This document shows positions 1-7,413 of a stretch of DNA of 64,000 nucleotides, piece after piece. Where the stretch lies: the NCBI RefSeq assembly GCF_016887565.1, contig NZ_CP069396.1:7360001-7424000 (forward strand). Reading direction: 5' to 3'. The notes under the pieces were generated by a model that was given only the letters and a program-made list of their open reading frames with translations, ran no database searches and was not told the DNA's origin. This DNA is from Archangium violaceum (GTDB taxonomy: Bacteria; Myxococcota; Myxococcia; Myxococcales; Myxococcaceae). Numbering within the stretch: position 1 is the first letter of the stretch; the number at the start of each line of letters is the position of its first letter. A program made the translations under genes and the position numbers.

Positions 1-5
1 GGGCC

Positions 6-899
6 ATGGCGCAGCGGGATACCAGCGGCAACATCAGCAGGCTGCTCGACTACTTCGTCCTGAAGATGGGTGAAGAGCAGCGGGTGATGCGTCTGGCGGA
101 GATGCTCAAGACGACGCGCCCGCGCAACCCGGTGGACATCACCCGGTACATGCAGGCGTTGGATCCCTCCACCGTCTTCACCCTGCTCAACGCGCTGGAG
201 ACGATCGAAATCCCCGAGAACCGCGTGCTGGTGTGCGACGTGCTGGCGAGCTTCGCCAAGGACAACCCGCAGCCGTTCGTGCAGCGGCTGGAGGCGGATC
301 GGCCGCAGACCGTGCGCGACATGGTCTACATCCTGGAGAAGAGCGACCACCCGGACCGGGTGAAGATGTTCGGGCTGGTGCTGCTCAACAAGAACCTCGC
401 GGTGAAGCTGGAGGTGATGAACATCATCGCCCGCGGCCGCACCAACGAGGCGCGCAAGCTCATCGTCGAGGCGATCAACGACCCCATCGCCCAGGTGCGC
501 ATGCTGGCGGTGCGCCTGCTGCCCGAGTTCGACCGCGACAAGGCCTACGTGGACCTGACGCGGCTGATGAAGGATCCGAACTTCGAGAAGAAGAGCATCG
601 AGGAGCGCACGGCCTTCTACAGTGCCCTGGGGTCCACGGCGCTGCCGGGCGCCATCTCGCTGATGTTGCAGATGCTGGCGGTGAAGCCGACGCTGCTCAA
701 CAAGAAGAAGGTGATGGAGGACAAGCTGCTGGCCGTGGCGGGCCTGGCGGGCGCGTGCTCCATCCAGTCGTACAAGGCGCTGCAGGGCGTGGTGGAGGAC
801 AAGACCCAGCCGGTCGAGATCCTCACCGCGGCACGCAAGGCCATGTACCAGACGAAGAAGATCCTGTTCGGCGAGACGGCCGCCAACGAGGAGGCGTGA
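6..899 (+). CDS. HEAT-repeat-like helical protein, possibly 5' partial
   Basis: The product (297 residues from the ATG at 6) is all-helical in character. Short amphipathic helices repeat with HEAT-like spacing: proline/aspartate-led turns such as DPSTVFTLLNALE, DHPDRVKMFGLVLL and DPIAQVRMLAVRLLPEF. It has no signal peptide and no catalytic motif. HEAT proteins act as protein-protein scaffolds. The frame is open to the window edge, so the true start may lie upstream of the window. The stop is followed after 4 nt by the HD-domain gene, whose ribosome-binding site (GAGGAGG) lies inside the last codons of this gene. The two are therefore almost certainly co-transcribed and may work together. The partner and pathway cannot be read from the sequence. 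Confidence 0.75.
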   Translation: MAQRDTSGNISRLLDYFVLKMGEEQRVMRLAEMLKTTRPRNPVDITRYMQALDPSTVFTLLNALETIEIPENRVLVCDVLASFAKDNPQPFVQRLEADRPQTVRDMVYILEKSDHPDRVKMFGLVLLNKNLAVKLEVMNIIARGRTNEARKLIVEAINDPIAQVRMLAVRLLPEFDRDKAYVDLTRLMKDPNFEKKSIEERTAFYSALGSTALPGAISLMLQMLAVKPTLLNKKKVMEDKLLAVAGLAGACSIQSYKALQGVVEDKTQPVEILTAARKAMYQTKKILFGETAANEEA

Positions 900-903
900 A
901 GCC

Positions 904-2220
904 ATGCTGGAGAGCAACCTGAAGGTCACCCAGGGCGCGGCGGAGAACATCAACGAGTTCGGCCGCGGCTACTCGGAGAAGCTGCAGACGCTGGCGCGCG
1001 GGCTCGTGTCGGGTCTCTACATGCTGATCCGCTCGGTGAAGATGTACGACCCGGAGAACTCGGTCTTCGAGAAGCCGCTGCTGCAGCTCCAGGACATCGT
1101 CAATCAGATCATCTCCAAGGAAGGCCGGCTGGAGCTGGTGGGCGTCAAGGAGTCCTTCTATCTCAACAACATGCTGGTGAAGGTGGACCTCAACGCCATC
1201 GACAACCTGCGCTTCCTGTTGGGGGAGATGCGGGCCAAGGACGTGGGAGGCATCTCGCTCAACAAGCCCGTCACGGTGCCGGACCTGAAGAACTTCATCT
1301 GGATCTTCAGCAAGGAACAGTCGGGCGTGGCCGAGGAGGACGGGCTGGCGGGCCGCAAGCTGCTCAACATGAAGGTCGCCAAGTTCTCCAAGCTCAAGGA
1401 GAAGCTGAACCGGGACGACCTGCAGAACCCGGACGACCAGAAGGTGGACCGCAAGAAGTACGCGATGACGGTCTACGCGCGCGCGGTGTTCTTCATCACC
1501 AAGTACCTGGAGTCGGTGCGAGAGGGCAAACCGCTCAACACCAGCAAGGCGCTGCGGCTGGTGCAGGACTTCGTGGACATCTCCTTCGAGCAGAAGACGC
1601 ACTTCCTGGGGATGACCACGATGAAGCGGGAGTCGGACTATCTCGTGTATCACCAGGTGAACGTGTGCCTGATGAGCATCGTGTTCGGGCAGGAGCTGGG
1701 GCTGACGAAGGCCCAGCTGCGGGACCTGGGCTACATCGCGCTCTTCCACGACGCGGGCATGATCACCATCCCCGACGAGCTGGCCACCAAGCGTGGGGCG
1801 CTCAGCGGCGAGGAGAAGGCGCTCATCCAGAAGGCCCCGCTCATCTCCATCCGCAACATCCTGATGGAGAAGGGCTTCTCGCGCTCGACGCTGCTGCGCG
1901 TGGTGACGACGTTCGAGCACAAGGCGGACTTCGGCACGGCGGTGCGCGACGGGCGCGGCACCATCCAGATGATCATCCCGAAGACGAACCTCGGGGTGTA
2001 CGCGAAGATCATCGCCATCTGTGATGCGTATGACGCGCTCACGTCCAAGCGCCCCTACCGCGACGCCTACGGCCCCGAGGTGGCGCTGATGCTCATGTGG
2101 ACGGAGATGCGTCACAAGTTCGACCCGGAGCTGCTCCAGGTCTTCATGCGCGTCATGGCCATCCAGCCCGTGAAGGTCCTGAGCCGCAGGCAGCAGTCGA
2201 TGACCCTCGGCGGTATCTAG
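904..2220 (+). CDS. HD-GYP-like phosphohydrolase with degenerate active site
   Basis: The C-terminal half (about residues 240-430) aligns with the HD-GYP family of cyclic-di-GMP phosphodiesterases. It has a GYIALFHDAGM segment carrying the HD pair, then IPDELATKRGALS, and the family-typical CDAYDALTSKRPYRDAY and FDPELL blocks. The middle metal-ligand region is altered: the usual HHExxDGxGYP is replaced by FEHKADFGTAVRDGRG, and the HPxxG block by KAPLISI. Catalysis is therefore doubtful; a c-di-GMP sensor or scaffold role is as likely. The N-terminal half (1-230) is a helical region without a recognised domain. No membrane segment is visible. It is translationally coupled to the HEAT protein upstream. 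Confidence 0.8.
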   Translation: MLESNLKVTQGAAENINEFGRGYSEKLQTLARGLVSGLYMLIRSVKMYDPENSVFEKPLLQLQDIVNQIISKEGRLELVGVKESFYLNNMLVKVDLNAIDNLRFLLGEMRAKDVGGISLNKPVTVPDLKNFIWIFSKEQSGVAEEDGLAGRKLLNMKVAKFSKLKEKLNRDDLQNPDDQKVDRKKYAMTVYARAVFFITKYLESVREGKPLNTSKALRLVQDFVDISFEQKTHFLGMTTMKRESDYLVYHQVNVCLMSIVFGQELGLTKAQLRDLGYIALFHDAGMITIPDELATKRGALSGEEKALIQKAPLISIRNILMEKGFSRSTLLRVVTTFEHKADFGTAVRDGRGTIQMIIPKTNLGVYAKIIAICDAYDALTSKRPYRDAYGPEVALMLMWTEMRHKFDPELLQVFMRVMAIQPVKVLSRRQQSMTLGGI

Positions 2221-2235
2221 GAAGGACCACGGTTC

Positions 2236-2255
2236 GAGGAGCGATAAAGCTCCTC
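2236..2255 (+). terminator. Hairpin after the HEAT/HD operon
   Basis: A perfect 7-bp stem GAGGAGC / GCTCCTC with loop GATAAA lies 16 nt after the stop of the HD gene. An AT-rich stretch (GTTTATTTAGTTATT) follows about 10 nt later. The U-tract is not immediate, so termination strength is uncertain. Confidence 0.5.
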
Positions 2256-2287
2256 ACCGTGGAAGTTTATTTAGTTATTCCAAGGGG

Positions 2288-2316
2288 TTGCATCAGCTCG
2301 GCTCACGGAATATCCA
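2288..2316 (+). promoter_or_regulatory. Possible promoter of the TetR gene
   Basis: TTGCAT and TATCCA are separated by 17 nt in an AT-richer island (2262-2320). The predicted transcription start falls almost on the ATG at 2325, which would give a leaderless or very short-leader mRNA. The match to consensus is moderate. Confidence 0.3.
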
Positions 2317-2324
2317 TCCCGGTC

Positions 2325-2945
2325 ATGGGAAGGATACCCGGCGCGCGCAACCGCGATCATGACGAGGCCCGTTCACGGCTCCTGCAGCGCGTCTCCCAGC
2401 AGATGCTGGCGGCGGGTGGCTCGCACCCGAGCCTGAGGACGCTCGCGGAGGGCGCCGGGGTCGATCCCGGCACGCTGCGGCACTACTTCGGTGATCGCCG
2501 GGGCGTGGTGCAGGCCGCCTTCGGGTATCTGTTGCAATTCGGGCAGGAGCGTCAGGCCTGGGCGAAAAGTCTGGCGGAGCTGCCAGCGCGAGAGGCCTTC
2601 AAGCAGCTGCTCGAGCAGGTGTCCGCCGCGTGGGCGGGGGCCCTGGGCGGCATGCACGCCGTGGGCTTCTCGGAGGGCATGGCCGACTCGGAGCTGGGAC
2701 AGCTCTACGTCTCCGCGATCCTCGAGCCCACGCTCCACTCCGTCGAGGAGCTGCTGATCATCTTCCATGCGCGCGGCGAGCTGTCGGTGCCGGATGCCCG
2801 CGTCGCGGCGCTCGCGCTGATGTCGCCGTTGCTGCTGGCGCTCTTCCACCAGCACCAGTTGCAGGGCCGCCGTTGCCGTCCCCTCGCCCTGCCCTCCTTC
2901 GTCGAGCAGCACCTCGATGGATTCCTGAAGGGTTACTCGAAGTAA
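2325..2945 (+). CDS. TetR/AcrR-type transcriptional regulator
   Basis: 206 residues from the ATG at 2325. Open frame continues upstream, but the region before 2325 is AT-rich and promoter-like, so this start is preferred. Residues about 15-60 form the TetR helix-turn-helix: RSRLLQRVSQQMLAAGG, then PSLRTLAEGAGVDPGTLRHYFGDR, including the typical Y/HYF recognition-helix end. The C-terminal three-quarters is a helical ligand-binding and dimerisation domain without a specific ligand signature. The lipoprotein gene downstream starts after 30 nt on the same strand. The regulator may control that gene or itself, but nothing in the sequence fixes the ligand. Confidence 0.85.
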   Translation: MGRIPGARNRDHDEARSRLLQRVSQQMLAAGGSHPSLRTLAEGAGVDPGTLRHYFGDRRGVVQAAFGYLLQFGQERQAWAKSLAELPAREAFKQLLEQVSAAWAGALGGMHAVGFSEGMADSELGQLYVSAILEPTLHSVEELLIIFHARGELSVPDARVAALALMSPLLLALFHQHQLQGRRCRPLALPSFVEQHLDGFLKGYSK

Positions 2946-2975
2946 GCCAACGCCGTCACAGCCTGGAGTCTTGAA

Positions 2976-4364
2976 ATGACTGCATCGCGGTCGTGGTCGA
3001 TCTTTGTCTTGATGTCCGTCATCGCGGGCTGTCAGCGCGACAAAGAGGTCCCCACCCTCCCCGAGAAGGTGGTGGGTCACTGCGTCTACAAGAACAAGTT
3101 CAGCCAGATGGAGGAGTGCCGCGACTACGTCGGGGAATGGAGCGAGAAGGAGGCGACGGAGGACTGCAAGGACCAGGGTTCGACGGCCATGCTGGGCTCG
3201 GGATGTGACACGGAGCAGCGGCTGGGCTTCTGTTTCCTGGGCGGCGAGGACGACAAGTGGACGCGCATCACCTTCCCCGGCGTGAACGCGGAGAAGTGTG
3301 GCTCCATGCAGCGCGGGTGTGAGCTCTTCGGAGGTGGCGTGTTCGAGCCATCCGCCATCTGCGGCGGAAAGGTGGAGGACTCCGGCGGCGGCACGGGCCT
3401 GCCGACGTTCCGCCAGCCGGTGCTCACGTGTATGGAGCCCAAGCCCGGAGAGCCGCCGGGAATGTCGGCCGGTGGGAAGGTCTGCACGTGGGAGATGATC
3501 TCCGGCGCCACCGAGCCCGGCCGCAGCTTCCAGGACTACGCGAGCTGCGACCGCGTGCGCACGCAGCGCCCGTACTATCCGGCGTCTCCCGCGGAGAACG
3601 CGACGCGAGACGATCCCCGCATGAAGGATCCGGCATACGTCTCGGAGGTCAACTGGGTGAGGTCGCAGATCGAATCGACGGCCTGCGTCTGCTGCCACTC
3701 GACGCGTGCACCCCAGGGCCCGTCGAACTGGTACGTCGAGTCCCCCGGCAACTTCATCAACTCGTTCCACCCGAGGGGCCTGGCCATGGGCGCCGGGTGG
3801 ATCAACACCATCGGCTTCGGCGCGTACCGGCCCGAGCACAACAACGGCTTCTCGCGGGCCTCGCCCGAGCGCCCGAATGACTCCGTCTTCGTCACGACGG
3901 ATGCGGCGCGCATCGCCCGCTTCTTCGAGGCCGAGCTCGCCCACCGTGGCTACAAGCGCGAGGACTTCGCCGGCCAGGTGTACGGCGCGGGACCGCTGGA
4001 TGATCAGCGGCTGTACCGTCCCACCGCCTGCGAGAATGGCGAGGGCGTCGGCGCCGATGGAACCCTCACCTGGAGGGGCGGCAAGGCCCGCTACGTGTAC
4101 GTGCTCGAGGCGGACGCCACGTCGCCGACGGTGCCGCCGAACCTGGATCTGCCCGAGGGCACGCTCTGGCGCATCGACGTGCCCGAGGACGGCACCCCCA
4201 TCGCGAGCGGCGCGGTGCGCTACGGCGCCGTGCCCACGGGCATGTCGCAGCGCTTCCCGGCCTCCGGTCAGCCCGCGGCGCTGACGAGCGGCAGGACGTA
4301 TTACCTGTACGTGCTCGCGGACATCATCGTCCCGCTCACCCGCTGCGTCTTCACCGCGCCGTGA
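2976..4364 (+). CDS. Lipoprotein with one CXXCH heme-type motif
   Basis: 462 residues. The N-terminus is a lipoprotein signal (hydrophobic stretch ending VIAGC, lipidated Cys about residue 19). The mature part has many Cys residues. At about 237-241 is C-V-C-C-H, which fits the CXXCH covalent heme-c motif; one intervening position is itself Cys, so disulfide or metal binding is an alternative. Its C-terminal part (about 360-460) is a beta-rich region with no family I can name. A GGAG ribosome-binding site lies 9 nt before the ATG. It follows the TetR gene closely on the same strand. Function unknown; a periplasmic or outer-membrane-anchored redox protein is the most natural reading. Confidence 0.7.
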   Translation: MTASRSWSIFVLMSVIAGCQRDKEVPTLPEKVVGHCVYKNKFSQMEECRDYVGEWSEKEATEDCKDQGSTAMLGSGCDTEQRLGFCFLGGEDDKWTRITFPGVNAEKCGSMQRGCELFGGGVFEPSAICGGKVEDSGGGTGLPTFRQPVLTCMEPKPGEPPGMSAGGKVCTWEMISGATEPGRSFQDYASCDRVRTQRPYYPASPAENATRDDPRMKDPAYVSEVNWVRSQIESTACVCCHSTRAPQGPSNWYVESPGNFINSFHPRGLAMGAGWINTIGFGAYRPEHNNGFSRASPERPNDSVFVTTDAARIARFFEAELAHRGYKREDFAGQVYGAGPLDDQRLYRPTACENGEGVGADGTLTWRGGKARYVYVLEADATSPTVPPNLDLPEGTLWRIDVPEDGTPIASGAVRYGAVPTGMSQRFPASGQPAALTSGRTYYLYVLADIIVPLTRCVFTAP

Positions 4365-4379
4365 CGTACCGCGAGCCCG

Positions 4380-4706
4380 TCAGTGGCCCCCGCCCGAAGT
4401 GAGCTTCAGGCCGATGATGGACGTCAGCAGCAGCGCGAGGAAGAAGAAGCGCGCCGGGGTGACGGGCTCGTGGAACAGGAAGATGCCCAGCACGGCCGCG
4501 CCCAGGGCGCCAATGCCCACCCACACGGCGTAGGCCGTGCCGATGGGCAGGCTCCGGGCCGCGAGCGACAGCAGCCCCATGCTGGCGATGATCGCGATGC
4601 CGGTCAGGATGCTGGGCACGAGGCGGGTGAAGCCCTCGGTGTACTTGAGCCCGATGGCCCAGCAGACCTCCAACAACCCGGCGATGACGAGTATGACCCA
4701 TGCCAT
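4380..4706 (-). CDS. gdx: SMR-family guanidinium exporter Gdx (SugE)
   Basis: 108 residues from the ATG at 4706. A GTG start 9 nt further upstream is possible, but AGGGAG sits 8 nt before the ATG. The protein has four transmembrane helices and closely follows the SugE/Gdx subgroup of small multidrug resistance proteins: [21 protein letters not shown] with the essential membrane glutamate, then [26 protein letters not shown] and [11 protein letters not shown]. The subgroup exports guanidinium in exchange for protons as a dual-topology dimer in the inner membrane. Such genes are usually riboswitch-controlled; the leader here holds a long inverted repeat but no guanidine riboswitch consensus that I can recognise. 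Confidence 0.92.
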   Translation of the reverse strand: MAWVILVIAGLLEVCWAIGLKYTEGFTRLVPSILTGIAIIASMGLLSLAARSLPIGTAYAVWVGIGALGAAVLGIFLFHEPVTPARFFFLALLLTSIIGLKLTSGGGH

Positions 4707-4757
4707 GACGCACACTCCCTACGTGAGCGTCGTCTTGTCTTGACCGGGTACGGCGCA

Positions 4758-4803
4758 CCTCGTCCGGGCACGACGGAGCTCCCCACGAGCCCGTCGGACG
4801 AGG
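4758..4803 (-). promoter_or_regulatory. Long inverted repeat upstream of gdx
   Basis: On the minus strand CCTCGTCCG (4803-4795) pairs perfectly with CGGACGAGG (4766-4758). Within the 28-nt spacer there are further complementary blocks (ACGG/CCGT, GGGC/GCCC, GGAGCTCC). It ends about 50 nt before the gdx start codon, so it may be a structured leader. It also lies about 120 nt past the rluD-type gene stop and could instead be a terminator. The ACGA and ACGG elements are not closed by the G-C pairs expected of a guanidine-II hairpin. Confidence 0.4.
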
Positions 4804-4855
4804 GAGGGCATAACCCCGCCCCTCGTGCCTGTCCAGGAGTCGTGTTGCGCATGCT

Positions 4856-4890
4856 CCCTCTCCCTCTGGGAGAGGGCGGGGGGTGAGGGT
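4856..4890 (-). repeat. REP-like palindrome copy 1
   Basis: Palindrome CCCTCTCCC-TCT-GGGAGAGGG (4856-4876) followed by the GGGTGAGGGT head. Minus orientation, facing copy 2 as an inverted pair 30 nt away. Both lie between the start of gdx and the end of the rluD-type gene. Confidence 0.9.
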
Positions 4891-4920
4891 CTTTCCACGG
4901 TGGGCAACCCGGGGGCGTAT

Positions 4921-4954
4921 ACCCTCACCCTGGCCCTCTCCCAGAGGGAGAGGG
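4921..4954 (+). repeat. REP-like palindrome copy 2, overlapping the 3' end of the rluD-type gene
   Basis: Head ACCCTCACCC (4921-4930), then CCCTCTCCC-AGA-GGGAGAGGG (4934-4954). Read on the minus strand it encodes PSPSGRGPG and the TGA stop of the pseudouridine synthase gene, so the repeat is part of that coding sequence. Confidence 0.92.
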
Positions 4955-5899
4955 GACATCGCGCAGTATCTTCAGTGCGGCGGTGAAGTCCGGAGGCAGC
5001 GGGGCCTCCACGTGCAGCACCTTCCCCGTACGCGGGTGCGGGAAGGCCAGCTTCCACGCGTGCAGCGCCTGCCGGCCCAGCACCTCCTGCGCCTCCACCG
5101 CCCTGCCCTTCGCCTTGCGGCCCGCCCCGTACAGCGTGTCACACAGCAGCGGATGGCCCGCCTCGGACAGGTGCGCGCGGATCTGATGCGTGCGGCCCGT
5201 CTGCAGGTCCACCTCCACCAGCGCGGCGCCCTCGAACGACTCGAGCACGCGATAGACCGTGATGGCGGGCTTGCCCTCCTTCACCTTGCCGGTGAAGCGC
5301 TGGCGGTTCACCGGGTGGCGACCGTAGAGCGTCTCGATGCGCGCCTCGGCCGCCTTGGGCACCCCGTGCACCAGCGCCAGGTACGTCTTCTCCACCTCGC
5401 GCGTCTTGAAGGCCTTCTGCAGCGCCACCAGGGCCTTCTCGTGCTTGGCCACCACCAGACAGCCCGTGGTGTCCTTGTCCAGCCGGTGCACGATGCCCGG
5501 GCGCAGCTCGCCGCCCACTCCGGCCAGGTCCTTCACCCGGTGCAGCAGCGCGTTGACCAGCGTCCCCGAGGCGTGACCCGCCCCCGGGTGCACCACCATC
5601 CCCGCGGCCTTGTCCACCACGACGAGCTCCCGATCCTCGTGGAGCACCGTGATGGGCAGCTCCTCGGCCACCGGAACGGCCGGCACCGGAGCGGGAACCT
5701 GGAGGGAGAGCAGCTCGCCACCTTTCAGGCGCAGGGAGGCTTTCGCGGACTTGCCGTCGACCTGGGCGTGACCGGCCTCGATGAGGCCCTGGATGCGCGA
5801 GCGCGTGAGATCCGGAAAGGCGCGCGAGAGGAACTGATCCAGCCGCTCACCCCTGGCCTCGGGCGGGGCTCGGTGCTCTCGCGCGTCGGGGGCTACCAA
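4925..5899 (-). CDS. rluD: RluA/RluD-family large-subunit rRNA pseudouridine synthase
   Basis: 324 residues. Residues about 18-70 form an S4 RNA-binding domain (RLDQFLSRAFPDLTRSRIQGLI). A RluA-type catalytic domain follows, with GIVHRLDKDTTG carrying the catalytic Asp at about 141, and the family blocks LVVVDKAAGMVVHPG, KTYLALVHG and LQTGRTHQIRAHL. It isomerises uridines to pseudouridine in 23S rRNA; RluD assignment within the family is likely but not certain. The start is TTG, overlapping the stop of the 87-residue gene upstream by 7 nt, which implies coupling; I see no ATG or GTG near the expected N-terminus. The last nine codons and the stop come from REP copy 2. Confidence 0.9.
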   Translation of the reverse strand: MVAPDAREHRAPPEARGERLDQFLSRAFPDLTRSRIQGLIEAGHAQVDGKSAKASLRLKGGELLSLQVPAPVPAVPVAEELPITVLHEDRELVVVDKAAGMVVHPGAGHASGTLVNALLHRVKDLAGVGGELRPGIVHRLDKDTTGCLVVAKHEKALVALQKAFKTREVEKTYLALVHGVPKAAEARIETLYGRHPVNRQRFTGKVKEGKPAITVYRVLESFEGAALVEVDLQTGRTHQIRAHLSEAGHPLLCDTLYGAGRKAKGRAVEAQEVLGRQALHAWKLAFPHPRTGKVLHVEAPLPPDFTAALKILRDVPSPSGRGPG

Positions 5900-6156
5900 A
5901 TCTTCGACTTCACGTGCGCCTTGGAGCGCAGGACGATGTCGTTGATGGCCCGCTCGAAGAAATTCATCCTCTGGAAGATCTCGGGGCTCACGCGGCTCTT
6001 GTAGAGCTCACGGCCCTCGTCGAGCTCCTCCTTGAGGACCTCGAAGAGGTTGTCCTGCTCGATGCCCTTGATGATCTTCTGCTCGTTGTAGAGCGAGATA
6101 TCCGAGGCGATCGCGCGGGCCAGCCGCATGGCCTTGATCTTTTCTTCTTCAGTCAT
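5893..6156 (-). CDS. Conserved-looking small helical protein of unknown function
   Basis: 87 residues, charged and helical (MTEEEKIKAMRLARAIAS..., ending KAHVKSKIW). No cysteines, no membrane segment and no motif that I recognise. The ATG at 6156 lies only about 8 nt past a strong -10 element, so the message is probably leaderless. It is the first gene of a two-gene unit with the rRNA pseudouridine synthase, and their coding regions overlap by 7 nt. The pairing suggests a translation- or ribosome-linked role, but this is inference only. Confidence 0.75.
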   Translation of the reverse strand: MTEEEKIKAMRLARAIASDISLYNEQKIIKGIEQDNLFEVLKEELDEGRELYKSRVSPEIFQRMNFFERAINDIVLRSKAHVKSKIW

Positions 6157-6164
6157 CCTGGACC

Positions 6165-6193
6165 TTTCTAAGCAGCACCCCCCAGGGTGTCAA
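6165..6193 (-). promoter_or_regulatory. Strong sigma-70-type promoter with near-zero leader
   Basis: On the minus strand TTGACA (6193-6188) is followed by 17 nt and TAGAAA (6170-6165). The ATG of the 87-residue gene begins at 6156, so the expected transcription start is at or 1-3 nt before it. The spacer contains the palindrome CACCC-CCCA-GGGTG, a possible operator. Confidence 0.65.
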
Positions 6194-6203
6194 CTTCGCT
6201 GAT

Positions 6204-6218
6204 GGGTGAAGAACACCC
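6204..6218 (-). repeat. GGGTG/CACCC inverted repeat downstream of the HTH gene
   Basis: GGGTG-AAGAA-CACCC lies 18 nt past the stop of the HTH gene and 11 nt upstream of the next promoter's -35 element. It could be a weak terminator hairpin. Its arms repeat those of the palindrome in the promoter spacer (6177-6190), so an operator function is the alternative. Confidence 0.4.
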
Positions 6219-6235
6219 GGGGGAGGCCCGGTCGC

Positions 6236-7405
6236 TCAGCGGCGGCTTTTCTCACCGGATGCGACGAGCGTCATGTAACTCCTCGACACCCGGAGCGGGT
6301 CCAGGCCCAGCTCGCGAGCGATGCTCATCAACATGCCGCGCAGATAGACGGAGGCAGGAAGGCTGTCGTAGCGGTCCGCCTCGATGCTCTCCACGTGCCG
6401 GGCCGAGATGCGGGTCCGGTCCGCGAGCATCTGCAGGGAGATGTTGAGGCCCTCGCGCACGCGGCGCAGCAGCTCCCCGTTGAACTCGGCATCCGAGGGG
6501 ATGTCGACCACCGTCTTGAGCCGGGTCCGCGAGTCGCGCGACGGGGGAGGCTCGGGGGCGGGCCGCTGGACACCCGGCGGCTCCGCGCGCGAGGCGATGG
6601 GAGGCCTGAGGGCACCGCGCGGCGGCAACGGAGGCGGCACCACCGCGCCGGGACGTGCCGGCCGGGAATGGATGGCCGGCCGGGAGCCCGGGGCCGGTGT
6701 GGTGGCCGGACCCTGCGCGGCGCCAACGCCCGGCCTGCCGGCCGCGGGCTGCACCGGGACGAGCGCCAGGGGCTCGGACGGAGCCTCCGGCTTCGTGGTG
6801 GCCACTTCGTTCGCGGGCGCCGGAGCCTGCTGGGCCTTCTCGACGACGGGAGGGGTGACGTCGCTCGGAGGGGCCGCGAGAACCTCGGGCGCGGGCTGCT
6901 CCACGGCAGGCCCCTTCCCGGTGGCGGGATTCTCCTCGGCCAGCACCTCCACCTCGATGACCGGCTCCTCTTCCACCGGCTCGGCCGCGGCCCCGGAGAA
7001 CCCGGAGGGCTTGATGCCCGGCGGCTCCACCGGGGCGGCCGCCGCGGCTGGTGGCTCCCCTTCACCGTCCGAGGGCTTCTCCGAGGGCTTCTGCTCGTCG
7101 GGGGCCCCGGCCGCGCGCTTGAGCGACTCCGCGCGCAGGCGCTCCAGCTCCTCGACGGACCGCGTCACGCCGATCTTCCGGTCGTACTCCAGGCGGCGCT
7201 CCAGCTCGGAGAGGACCTCCAGGGCCTGGCCCAGGCGCTGGCGCAGCGACTCCAGCTGATCCGGATCCACCAGGGAGTACACCGCGATGGAGTCGGGCGA
7301 GTACGTCTCCATCGCCCGCGCGTACGCGTCGAGGATCTGATCCTCCGAGGCGGTGACGGGCACCTCCAGGAGCTCGTAGTAGGACTGCTGCTCGAAGTGC
7401 TTCAT
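6236..7405 (-). CDS. J-domain-like plus RodZ-type HTH regulator-like protein
   Basis: 389 residues from the ATG at 7405, with AGGGTG 9 nt upstream; a GTG at 7417 overlapping the previous stop is the alternative. Residues about 8-80 resemble a J domain (YYELLEVPVTASEDQILDAY ... ALEVLSELERRLEYDRK), but the HPD tripeptide is replaced by SPD, so Hsp70 stimulation is unlikely. A Pro/Ala/Glu-rich disordered linker (about 90-300) leads to a C-terminal helix-turn-helix of the HTH_25/RodZ type: REGLNISLQMLADRTRISAR, then DRYDSLPASVYLRGMLMSIARELGLDP. There is no transmembrane helix, unlike RodZ. It sits 8 nt downstream of the MinD-like ATPase gene and is probably its functional partner. Confidence 0.8.
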   Translation of the reverse strand: MKHFEQQSYYELLEVPVTASEDQILDAYARAMETYSPDSIAVYSLVDPDQLESLRQRLGQALEVLSELERRLEYDRKIGVTRSVEELERLRAESLKRAAGAPDEQKPSEKPSDGEGEPPAAAAAPVEPPGIKPSGFSGAAAEPVEEEPVIEVEVLAEENPATGKGPAVEQPAPEVLAAPPSDVTPPVVEKAQQAPAPANEVATTKPEAPSEPLALVPVQPAAGRPGVGAAQGPATTPAPGSRPAIHSRPARPGAVVPPPLPPRGALRPPIASRAEPPGVQRPAPEPPPSRDSRTRLKTVVDIPSDAEFNGELLRRVREGLNISLQMLADRTRISARHVESIEADRYDSLPASVYLRGMLMSIARELGLDPLRVSRSYMTLVASGEKSRR

Positions 7406-7413
7406 GGCGGATA

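Noticed and set aside
4707-4860. Guanidine-I or guanidine-II riboswitch upstream of gdx
   Set aside because: ACGA and ACGG occur but are not in G-C-closed hairpin loops, and the guanidine-I core is absent. Only an inverted repeat is reported.
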